NCBI GenBank assembly: GCA_902782585.1
Contig: CACZNK010000040.1
Location: 1-20,921, forward strand
Source: an uncultured Ureaplasma sp.
Lineage (GTDB): Bacteria > Bacillota_I > Bacilli_A > Mycoplasmatales > Mycoplasmoidaceae
Reading direction: 5' to 3'
DNA length: 20,921 bases
Positions 10,459 to 18,592 of the stretch are shown here, piece after piece. A program made the translations under genes and the position numbers. How positions within the stretch are numbered: position 1 is the stretch's first letter; every line of letters starts with the position of its first letter. The notes below the pieces were generated by a model. That model was not told where the DNA came from. It was given only the letters and a program-made list of their open reading frames with translations, and searched no databases.

Positions 10459-11336
10459 TAAATATAACCACCATCTTTTAAAATTGAATCATTATTTCTT
10501 CAATTTTCTTTAACAACAACAAATAAATGAAGAACAATTTTACAATCATAAAAATGTTTCAATTTTCTTCTTGCATCTGTACCAATTTTTTTAATCATTG
10601 ATCCACCACAACCAATAACAATTGGTTTTTGTGAATCTTTCTCTACAACAATATCTGCATAAATTTCAAAAACATTCTTTTTTTGATCATAATTCTTTTT
10701 TTTAATACAAATACAAGATGCATAAGGTAATTCTTGATAAAGATTTTTAATAATTTGTTCACGTATTATTTCACTAATAATAAAATTATCAGAATTTGTT
10801 TCTTTTAAAATGATTGGGTCATTAGATAAATATTTACTAATAGTATTGACTAATAAATCAAGATTAATTCCTTTTAAAGCGCTGATTTCAATTTCATCAT
10901 TAACTTTAATTAGCTGTCTAATTTTATCTTTATAAATTTGAATTTCAAGTTTTTTAGATGAATCTATTTTATTAAAGACTAAAACAACATGGCCTACACC
11001 AAAATTCTTAATCATTTTAATAACTTCTAAATCTTCATCATTGATTTCGCGAGTTAAATCAACAATTAATAGTGCAATATTAGCATATTTATATGAATTT
11101 TTAATTTGTAAATTTAAATAATCATCAAGTTTATTCCTTGAAAAATGAAATCCTGGAGTGTCAATAAAAGCAATTTCATTTTTATTATCTTGATAAATAT
11201 AATTAATTTGGTTTCGGGTTGTTTGTGGTTTTTTAGAAATAATAGCAACTTCTTTTTTTGCAAGAGCATTAATTAATGTAGATTTTCCAACATTAGGTTT
11301 ACCAGTAATAACTACAGTTCCATATTTTTTATTCAT
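10458..11336 (-). CDS. era: GTPase Era
   Basis: A 292-aa GTPase that binds the 3' end of 16S rRNA during 30S assembly. G1 is GKPNVGKST (12-20), G2 falls in KPQTTRNQI, G3 is DTPGF, G4 is NKID and G5 is SALKG. The C-terminal KH domain reads VVEKDSQKPIVIGCGGSMIKKIG, with GCGG in place of the usual GKGG. Reading TGA 10500-10502 as Trp extends the protein to the family-typical end ENWRNNDSILKDGGYI. It starts 2 nt after the ybeY stop and its own stop overlaps the recO start. Confidence 0.96.
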
Positions 11337-11338
11337 TT

Positions 11339-11785
11339 TTAAAATTTAACCTTTGACAAAATTATTTTTTGTAACTTAAACATTACATTTCTTTGTTGTT
11401 TAGAATTATGATCAAATGATAAAAGATGTAATACGCCATGAATATAAGTTAAAATAAATTCATTTTTAAAATTGTTTTTAACATTAGAGTAAATATAATC
11501 AGGAGCTAAATATATCTCTCCTAGTAAATTTACTTTAATTGACTTATGTGTATCCCTTAATGCAAATGTAATAATATCAGTTATTCTATCAATATGACGA
11601 AACTTAGAATTTATTTTTCTTATTTGTTTATTATCAACAATAACAACATCAAAAAATAAATCATTTTTAATATTTAATTGTTTTGAAATAGTTTTATTAA
11701 CAACATTCATCATTAAATTAACATCTTTATTTAGATTATTTAGACATTTTGGTTTATATCAAAATGATAACTCATGCTTAAGCAT
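11339..11785 (-). CDS. ybeY: Endoribonuclease YbeY (rRNA maturation)
   Basis: A 148-aa zinc-dependent RNase-fold protein involved in 16S rRNA 3' maturation. The metal motif HGVLHLLSFDH gives His116, His120 and His126. The substrate region FRHIDRITDIITFALRD is family-like. The ATG at 11785 is preferred over the downstream Met25/Met26: it restores a normal family length and N-terminal helix, its extra residues are uninterrupted (one TGA Trp), and a TATAAT lies 6 nt upstream. The start codon sits inside an 18-bp perfect palindrome. It is followed after 2 nt by era. Confidence 0.92.
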
Positions 11786-11788
11786 GAG
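11771..11788. promoter_or_regulatory. 18-bp perfect palindrome covering the ybeY start codon
   Basis: CTCATGCTTAAGCATGAG is identical to its reverse complement and includes the ybeY ATG. In DNA it could be the site of a dimeric regulator; in RNA it would fold the first bases of the ybeY message. No copy was noticed elsewhere in the window. Confidence 0.6.
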
Positions 11789-11791
11789 AAT

Positions 11792-11797
11792 ATTATA
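11792..11797 (-). promoter_or_regulatory. -10 box of ybeY
   Basis: TATAAT on the minus strand ends 6 nt before ATG 11785, so transcription would start at or next to the start codon (leaderless). It lies in the 14-nt gap after the upstream gene and would be an internal promoter for ybeY-era-recO. Confidence 0.45.
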
Positions 11798-11799
11798 TA

Positions 11800-12183
11800 T
11801 TAGTTAAAATACATAAAATATTCGTATATTTTGACTTGACCAAAATTTATGTTTGTGTTGTATATTCCTTCCGGAAGTAAACTACCATCAAATAAATTAC
11901 AGTAGTAACTATAATTATTATTTACTACCTGACAATAAACTAAAAAACATTTTATATCAATTGTTTTATTTATATCTTTTATTTGGTATGTTTTAGTTTC
12001 AGATTGCTTTTGTAAGTACCTATGAACTTTTTTAGATGTTAAAATTACTTGTGAAGAACCATCAGCAACAATAATGTTTAATTTGACTATCTCTATTTTT
12101 ACACCAAAAATAATAATTAAAATTAAACCAATCAATATTAAACATATTGAAACTAAAATAGTAAGTTTACGATTAATACTCAT
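11800..12183 (-). CDS. Hypothetical membrane-anchored protein, 127 aa
   Basis: I do not recognise this protein. After a short basic start (MSINRK) there is one strong hydrophobic helix (about 8-30, LTILVSICLILIGLILIIIFGV). An Asn/Tyr-rich, strand-like domain of about 95 residues follows, with three Cys (CFLVYCQVV and YYCNLF). The topology suggests a signal anchor with the C-terminal domain outside. There is no lipobox at the helix end. It lies 23 nt after ysxC and 14 nt before ybeY, inside a ribosome-biogenesis operon where no membrane protein is usually expected. Confidence 0.7.
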   Translation of the reverse strand: MSINRKLTILVSICLILIGLILIIIFGVKIEIVKLNIIVADGSSQVILTSKKVHRYLQKQSETKTYQIKDINKTIDIKCFLVYCQVVNNNYSYYCNLFDGSLLPEGIYNTNINFGQVKIYEYFMYFN

Positions 12184-12206
12184 TCATATATAAATAATGA
12201 AAAAAT

Positions 12207-12770
12207 TTAAAATTTGAATAAATTTTTTATTGTTTGCCTTAATAAATCAATATTTTTGTTCTCTTTAGCACTAACAAAAATAATGTACTTTTTATCAATG
12301 TTTAAGTATTTTGCTATTTTATCAATTTTTGATGAATAAAGTTTAACACTTTGTTTATCAATTTTGTTTAAAATAATGAAACAATTTGCGAATTTCGTAG
12401 ATATGTATTGGTGAAATTTTACATCATCGATAGTAATAACATTAGCATCACAAATTTGGAAGAATGCAAAAACATTTTTACGATATTTAAATATATCATT
12501 GATGATATTAATTAAATCAATCTTCTTTGATTTACTAACTTTAGCAAATCCATAACCAGGTAAATCAATAATCCGATATTTACCAAAATCATAAAAGTTA
12601 GCTGTTTGTGTTCTTCCGGGCTGTTTTGAAGTAATTGCAATTTTTTGCTTTGCTAAAGCATTAATCAATGATGATTTACCAACATTACTTCGACCAATGA
12701 AAACAATTTCATTAACATTATCATTAATTCAATCAGTTATATTACAGGCAGATTTAATAAATTTTGCCAT
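12207..12770 (-). CDS. ysxC: Ribosome biogenesis GTPase YsxC/EngB
   Basis: A 187-aa small GTPase needed for 50S assembly. G1 is GRSNVGKSS (26-34), then SKQPGRTQTANFYDF carries the switch I Thr, G3 is DLPGYGFAKVSK (the EngB-specific form), G4 is NKID and G5 is VSAKEN. ATG 12770 restores the family N-terminus (MAKFIKSACNITDWIND, with TGA as Trp) upstream of the P-loop. It starts 2 nt after the yneF stop, and the unknown membrane-anchored gene follows 23 nt downstream. Confidence 0.95.
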
Positions 12771-12772
12771 TA

Positions 12773-13009
12773 CTATTTGTCATTAACTTTACGTTTAAAG
12801 TTATTCATAATTTGACGAATTTGCTGTTCGCTTGGTTTTCGTCCCATTTGAGCATACATTGAACGAATTTGTTCTTCTGTAATAGGTGGATTTTCTTCCA
12901 ATTGTTTTTTAGTCATCTTATTAGAAATTTTAAAACCAATAATAATGCCAATAATAATAGCAATAATAACTGCTCCTACTAATATTCCAATTCATGATCC
13001 TATTTTCAT
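12773..13009 (-). CDS. yneF: YneF (UPF0154) family membrane-anchored small protein
   Basis: A 78-aa protein with one N-terminal membrane helix (about 4-28, WIGILVGAVIIAIIIGIIIGF) and a short cytoplasmic tail. The tail is nearly diagnostic: KKQLEENPPITEEQIRSMYAQMGRKPSEQQIRQIM matches the conserved family core (ENPPI, MYxQMGRKPSxxQI). The function of the family is unknown; it is conserved through Firmicutes and Mollicutes. It sits 2 nt after tkt and 2 nt before ysxC, so it is part of the same transcript. Confidence 0.92.
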
Positions 13010-13011
13010 AA

Positions 13012-14994
13012 TTAACCTCTAGCTTTCTTCTTCAATATTGAAGAGTTTATAATTTTTTTAACAATATCTTGTGGTGTTAGTTTAAAAAAATTAATCACAT
13101 CTTTGGCATTACCACTACGCCCAAATTCATCAATACCAACTGCTAAATCAACATATTTATATCAAGGACTTGTAGCACCAAATTCAATTGATACAATAGG
13201 TTTATTTCCCAAAATATCTTTGATGTATTTTCTATTTTGTTTTTCAAACACTTCTAAGCATGGAACTGAAACAACACGTGCATCAATACGTTTATTTTTT
13301 AGCATTTGTTGTACATTCATAGCTGTAGCAACTTCACTACCTGTAGCCATAATTGTTAATTTATATTTGTTATTTGAATCTGAAATAACATATGCACCTT
13401 TTTCAACATTATTTGAATTTACTTCAATTTGTTTAAAACTACCACGTGATGTAATAATTGTTACTGGTGCATCAATTGAATTAATAGCAAACTTCAATGC
13501 AGCAATAGATTCAGTTACATTATATGGTCTAAATGTATAGTGATTTGGAATTAATCTTAATGAACCTATTTGTTCAATTGGTTGATGTGTTGGTCCATCC
13601 TCACCAACTGTAATACTATCATGACTATAAATGTTAATTGATGGAATATGACCAATAGCAGCTAATCTAATAGCTGGTTTAGCATAGTCCATAAATGGTA
13701 AAAATGTAGAACCAATAGCTTTTGCTCCTCCATGGGCAACTATTCCATTAACAATTCCAGTCATTGAAAATTCTCTAACACCATAATTAATTCTTTGACC
13801 TATATAATTTGTTGAACTAAATACACTCATATCTTTAGAACCAATTTTAGTTGAACTACTTACATCTGCTGAACCAACTATTAGTGTTGGAATATTCTTC
13901 ACTAAAATATTTACTAATTCACCAACAATTTCTCTTGTTGCAGTATTAGGTTTAAATTTGATATCTTTAAATCAAGAGCTATCAAAATTAAATTTGGAAT
14001 TTAGAATATTAATTAAAGAATTGTAATAAGAAATATCTTTTTTTTCAAGAAGGTTTAGTTCATTATAAAAATCCATTAATTTTTTATTACCACGATTTTC
14101 AATTTTTTCTGCAAAGTCTGAATCTATGGATTTGGGAATTACAAATGGAGGATAATTATATTTTCAATTTTTTTTCATGATTTTAACATCTTGTTTTGTA
14201 AAAGGTGAACCATGGCATGTATTTAACCCTGCTTTAGGTGAACCATAACCAATAATGGTATTAATTTGTATTACAGTTGGTTTTGATGATTTCTTAGCAA
14301 TATTAATAGCTTTGTTAATTTCATTAACACTGTTGCCATCTTTAACATAAATGTGGTTTCATCCACAAGATTTAAAAAACTTTTTTACATTCATTGATGT
14401 AGAATCACTAACTTTACCATCAAGTTGAATTTTATTTGAATCATATAATAAAATTAATTTATTAAGTTTAAGATTACCTGCAAGATTGATTGCTTCATAA
14501 GCAATACCTTCTTCTAAACAACCGTCACCATGGAAACAATAAGTATAATGATCAATTATCCTTCCATAGATGTTAAATGTTTTGGCAAGTTTCCTTTCAG
14601 TGATTGCCATGCCAACGGCTGCAGCAATACCTTGACCTAATGGTCCTGAAGTGATTTCAATTCCAGGAAGCAAGCTTGGTTCTGGGTGTCCAGCTGTAAT
14701 TGAATTTAATTTGCGAAATTTTTTTAAATCACTAACTTTTATATTTTTGTACTTTGCACACAACATAGTAGCATATAACAAAGAACTAACATGGCCAGCA
14801 CTAACAATAAAACGGTCTCGATTAAAAAAGTTTGGTGTTTTTGGATAAATATTTAGATGATATTTAAATAAAGTGTAAAAAATTGTTGCAGCACCTAAAG
14901 CAATTCCTGGATGTCCTGATTCAGCATTTGCAATTTGATCAAGTGATAAAGCTCTTAAACAATTAATAGTAGTATTAGAATTTGAATTGCGCAT
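13012..14994 (-). CDS. tkt: Transketolase
   Basis: A 660-aa thiamine-diphosphate enzyme transferring two-carbon units in the non-oxidative pentose phosphate pathway. The N-terminal part has AESGHPG, SAGHVSSLLYA, the GPLGQG loop and the TPP motif beginning GDG (156-158). The central domain has GVREF (catalytic Glu408) and the HDSITVGEDGPTHQP signature. The C-terminal domain ends DEFGRSGNAKDVINFF. Two long apparent gaps are closed by reading TGA as Trp. An AGGAG Shine-Dalgarno at 15004-15000 supports ATG 14994. It is the first gene of the tkt-yneF-ysxC-...-recO unit and is divergent from the AlaDH-like gene. Confidence 0.97.
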
Positions 14995-15008
14995 TTAATC
15001 TCCTATAG

Positions 15009-15025
15009 TATGTGAGTATCACATA
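15009..15025. promoter_or_regulatory. 17-bp dyad in the tkt leader (TATGTGA-N3-TCACATA)
   Basis: Perfect 7-bp inverted repeats flank GTA. It lies directly between the predicted tkt start site and its Shine-Dalgarno (15004-15000), so it is either an operator or a 5'-end hairpin of the tkt mRNA. Confidence 0.55.
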
Positions 15026-15034
15026 TTATTTTAT

Positions 15035-15042
15035 ATTATAAT
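15035..15042. promoter_or_regulatory. Overlapping divergent -10 boxes of tkt and the AlaDH-like gene
   Basis: The plus strand has TATAAT at 15037-15042 and the minus strand has TATAAT at 15040-15035, sharing four base pairs. Polymerase can occupy only one at a time, so the two genes should compete for initiation. Confidence 0.55.
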
Positions 15043-15055
15043 TAGCATGCTAAAC

Positions 15056-16210
15056 ATGAAAATATTAGTTGTTTCAAATAAAAATTCAAAGCGCGTTTCA
15101 TTAGTTCCAAATGACATTAATAGACTTATTACTAATGGTATTGAGGTTTATGTAACAAACAATACAACAAATTTATGTGGTTTTTCTAAAAATGATTACA
15201 TAACTGCTGGAGCTAAAATTATTGAAAAATTAACTGCAAAATTTATTAAAACTATTGATATTATTTCATTTATTGATTTTCCTAAAGATAAAATTATTCT
15301 TAATTCATTATCTTGCAATCAAATTTTATGAGGATTTATGTATTTAGTTAATAATCCTAAACATTTATTTTTAGCAATTAAGAATAATTTAACAACAATT
15401 GCTATTGAAACTATTAATAGTGGTAATGTTTATGAATATTTTTTACCAATGGAGCAAATCAAAGGTGAATATGTATTAACATTATCTAAGAAAGCAATTA
15501 AAAAATATGATAATACAAAAAAGTATAAAAATAAAAATATTAATCAAACATCATTAGTAAAGAATAATATTTTAATTTTAAATTATTCATACTCTGGATA
15601 TTATGCAACAAAAACCGCATTATCTAATGGATATAATATTTTGTATTTGGAAAATGATAAAACATTATCTAATGAATTAAAAGTAGATAAAGAATTGAAA
15701 TCACTAGCAAATTTACATAATTGTCATTTTGATGTTATTGAAGCTAGTTATGATAATTTATGTGATAAAATTAAAGATACAAATATTCTAATTTGTACAA
15801 ACCAATTACCAACTATTAAAACACAATTACGAATTACTAAAAATATGATTAATTCAATGGTAAAAGGTAGTGTGTATATTAATTTTGCCACTGAAACAGG
15901 ATTTGCAAGTGCTACTGAAATTAAACCAACTACAATTTATAATCCATGTGTTATACATAATGGTATTTGTCATATTAGCATTGAAAATATCAATGATATT
16001 TTTCCAAAAAAATCATCAGAAATTATTAGTAATTTAAACACTAAAAATTTTTTAATCCTTAAGAAAAATCAACTTTATTGTAACTTACTTACAACTGAAA
16101 ATAAATTTAAAAATGCAATTATGACATATAATCATTGTTTAACAAATAAAGAAATTGCTAGTAGTTTACATCTAAAATATACTAACATAGAAACAATTAA
16201 AAAGATATAA
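15056..16210 (+). CDS. Alanine dehydrogenase/PNT-family protein with degenerate active site
   Basis: A 384-aa protein of the alanine dehydrogenase/transhydrogenase-alpha fold. The N-terminus (SLVPNDINRLITNGIEVYV, GFSKNDYITAGAKII) and the C-terminal INFATETGFASATEIKPTTIYNP with GICHISIENI align well with AlaDH. The key sites do not: the VKVKEP lysine region reads SFIDFPK, the YLHLA histidine region reads MYLVNN, the Rossmann glycine loop reads LNYSYSGYYATKTAL, and the catalytic Asp segment reads FATETGF. It may be a pseudoenzyme or have a different activity. TGA at 15329-15331 is Trp. ATG 15056 is preferred over ATG 15047 because 15047 is only 4 nt after the -10 box. Confidence 0.75.
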
Positions 16211-16211
16211 T
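16206..16211 (+). promoter_or_regulatory. -10 box of rpsU-tRNA-Leu
   Basis: TATAAT overlaps the stop codon of the AlaDH-like gene and would give rpsU a leader of about 28 nt that contains a strong Shine-Dalgarno (GGAGGTGA, 16232-16239). Confidence 0.5.
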
Positions 16212-16245
16212 ATGACTACGTTTTAAGAAATGGAGGTGAATAAAT

Positions 16246-16422
16246 ATGGCAAAAGTAATTGTTAAAGATGGTAATTTAAATGATGCAATGAAGAAATTTA
16301 CTCGCATCATGATTGAAACAAGAAAAGTTGCTCGTGCTCATGAGTATTATTTACGTCCAGGTTTAAAAGCAAAAGAAAAACAAAAAGCTGCTGCAAGATA
16401 TAGAGCTAAAAGAAAGTATTAG
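16246..16422 (+). CDS. rpsU: 30S ribosomal protein bS21
   Basis: A 58-aa protein of the normal bS21 size. The sequence starts MAKVIVKDGN, continues DAMKKFTRIMIETRKVARAHEYYLRPG and ends in a basic helix (RYRAKRKY). It joins the 30S platform late in assembly. It has the strongest Shine-Dalgarno of the window (GGAGGTGA, 6 nt before ATG), unlike its leaderless-looking neighbours. tRNA-Leu follows 27 nt downstream before the shared terminator. Confidence 0.96.
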   Translation: MAKVIVKDGNLNDAMKKFTRIMIETRKVARAHEYYLRPGLKAKEKQKAAARYRAKRKY

Positions 16423-16449
16423 TTTATATTAACATATAAATTAATATAT

Positions 16450-16533
16450 GCACATGTGGCGGAACTGGCAGACGCGTTAGACTTAGGATCTAATTCTTCG
16501 TGAGTGGGGGTTCGAGTCCCTTCATGTGCACCA
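16450..16533 (+). tRNA. tRNA-Leu (anticodon UAG)
   Basis: The acceptor stem GCACATG/CATGTGC has an encoded 3' ACCA. The anticodon stem TTAGA/TCTAA encloses the loop CTTAGGA, giving anticodon TAG (reads CUN leucine codons). The long variable arm expected of a class II tRNA (TTCTTCGTGAGTG region) and the T-loop TTCGAGT are present. It probably shares the rpsU transcript. Confidence 0.97.
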
Positions 16534-16544
16534 ATTAAAATTTA

Positions 16545-16577
16545 GATGATGTTAGTTAACATCATCTTTTTATTTTT
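16545..16577 (+). terminator. Intrinsic terminator after tRNA-Leu
   Basis: GATGATGTT (16545-16553) and AACATCATC (16558-16566) form a perfect 9-bp stem with an AGTT loop, followed by TTTT-A-TTTTTT. It ends the rpsU-tRNA-Leu transcript and overlaps the last codons of the converging hydrogenase gene. On the minus strand the following T-run is weak. Confidence 0.85.
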
Positions 16578-17916
16578 TATAAGCTTTAATTAAATATGAC
16601 TTATCATCAAAACTACGATGTAAAATTTGTTTTGCTTTTTCTGATCCTGGTTTAATTAAAAATTCATTGTAAATAGAAATTATCTCTGGATTTCTATGAC
16701 ATAATCGAACTTCCATATGTGCATCTTCATTATATAGTGCATCCATTCGTTTTAATCTAGTGTCAGCTATAAATGGAATTTTAATTTTAGGTTGCCCACC
16801 TCCAGAGACACAACCACCAATACAACTCATTACCTCAATTCAATCATAATGCACTTCATTTTTTAATAATTTATTAATCAACAAAACAGCATTTTTTATT
16901 CCGTTACATACAGCAACTTTAATATTTCTACCAATTATATCAATAGATGCCTCTTTAATTCCTTCCATGCCTCTTATTGATTGAAATACTAATTTATCTT
17001 TAGGCAAATCATTATTAGTTAAAAAATAATATGCCGTCCTTAATCCGGCTTCAGCAACTCCACCCGAAACACCAAAAATAACCCCTGAACTTGAACCTAA
17101 TTGCATTGGTGAATCAAATTTACTATCTTTAATATTATTAACATTGATGTTAAATTCTTTAATTAATAATCCAAATTCTCTTGTTGTAATTAAATAATCA
17201 GTATCTTTGTATGATATATTCAATTCGTTTCGATTTGCTTCAGATTTTTTTGCAGTACAAGGAGCAATGACAATATGAACAATATCTTCAGGTTTTATGT
17301 TAATTTTATTTGCGAAATAAGATTTTACAATAGATGATTGAATAGCAATAGGACTTTTAGTTTCTGAAAGATTATTTATTAATTGTGGATAGAATATTTC
17401 ACAATATTTAACCCACGCTGGACAACAACTTGTAAATTGTGGAAGTCTTTTATTTGATTTAATTCTCTCTATCAATTCCATTGCTTCTTCCATAATTGTC
17501 AAATCAGCACCAAAAGTAATATCAAATACATAATCAGCACCCATTTTACGAATAATAGATGGAATCTTAGATTCCAAATTACTTCCTACTGGTAAATTGA
17601 ATAGTTCGCCTAAGCTAACTCTAACTGCTGGAGCAACTGAAATAACTATCTTTTTGTTATTCTTGTTTTTTAATAGATTTTTAACTTCTAAATATTGATA
17701 TATTTCATGAATAGCATTTGTTGGACAAATATTAGCACATTGACCACAATTAATACATATTGGTTCAATATTTGGATCAACCTCAAACATTTTTGCAACA
17801 GTTGTATCATCTTTGCAAACTTTCTTACACAATCCACAAGTAACACATTTATTATCATCTTTAATTAATGCATCGTTATCTTTAGACATTAAGACTTCAC
17901 GATTATAGTCTCTCAT
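16570..17916 (-). CDS. hydA: [FeFe] hydrogenase, short ferredoxin-domain form
   Basis: A 448-aa iron-only hydrogenase (proton reduction with ferredoxin electrons, or H2 oxidation). The N-terminus has two [4Fe-4S] motifs: Cys24/27/30/34 and Cys54/57/60/64. The H-cluster domain shows L1 TSCCPAW (162-168), L2 APCTAKKSE (Cys220, Lys223) and L3 EVMSCIGGCVSGGGQP (Cys365, Cys369), so all H-cluster cysteines are kept. Differences from the common pattern: Ala218 replaces the L2 Met, and Ile366 replaces the Pro of CPGGC. TGA just before L3 is Trp. There is no N-terminal [2Fe-2S] or His-ligated cluster domain and no hydrogenosome presequence. Its start overlaps the upstream membrane protein gene by 14 nt. 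No hydE, hydF or hydG maturase lies in this window. Confidence 0.93.
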
Positions 17917-18538
17917 AATTATTTATCTTTCTATAGTTTATTGCAAACTTTGTATTTAATAATGTAGCAATTGATAATGTAATAACTTGGTATAAGCTCA
18001 TGGCTAACATCATGTTTTTAAAATCATTAAAAAAAGTGTTAATTAATCCAATACTATATGATAGTAAACAAAATGAACTAAAAATAATTATTGGTTTAAC
18101 AATTAAACTAATTATTGATACAAAGCTATAGTTCTTTTTTTTATTCTTAAATAAAAATTTGAAGATTAAAACTAGGCTAATATTTCCTAATCAGACAAAT
18201 GGTATCATATAACATGTGTATTTAAATGGTAAAGTGATTGTTCCAACTAATCCTAATGGTAATGTAGATAATGAAGGCAGCGTACATCCAATAATTGGTA
18301 ATGTATATGATTTAGAATTAATTGCCATTCTAATTAGTGTTATATTTACAATAATACCAATTAAAATTTGGTTATATTTATTCAAATAATTAATATAAGG
18401 GATTTGTTTAATTATAGTTGGTACTATAATTGGAATGCAAAACAAAATCATGTAATAGATTAAATACATGATAAATGTTTTTTGATATTTTGAAATTTGA
18501 AAATTACTATTTTTTTCGAATAAACTAATATTTGACAT
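17903..18538 (-). CDS. Six-helix integral membrane protein coupled to the hydrogenase gene
   Basis: A 211-aa protein with about six hydrophobic segments: near 22-43 (MYLIYYMILFCIPIIVPTI), 56-72, 78-100, 105-130, 137-160 and 170-190. Size and helix number resemble the substrate-binding S components of ECF transporters, but I see no family signature and give no symbol. TGA at 18191-18193 is Trp (FVWLGN). It ends 14 nt inside hydA (the stop TAA reads across the hydA start region), so the two are co-transcribed and probably co-translated. The likely promoter is the TATAAT at 18563-18558. The pairing suggests a job tied to the hydrogenase, such as a membrane partner or uptake of a needed metal or cofactor. 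This is inference. Confidence 0.8.
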
Positions 18539-18557
18539 AAATATAATGTTTTATTTG

Positions 18558-18563
18558 ATTATA
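18558..18563 (-). promoter_or_regulatory. -10 box of the membrane protein-hydA operon
   Basis: TATAAT on the minus strand, 19 nt before ATG 18538, in the 54-nt gap after deoA. Transcription would start after about 7 nt, leaving a leader of roughly 12 nt without a Shine-Dalgarno. Confidence 0.45.
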
Positions 18564-18592
18564 CAAATAATAAAAATCCATAATTTTACTAC

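Noticed and set aside
13103..13540. 145-codon plus-strand open frame opposite the transketolase gene
   Set aside because: It mirrors the conserved C-terminal part of tkt in an antisense frame and shows no start signal or recognisable motif.
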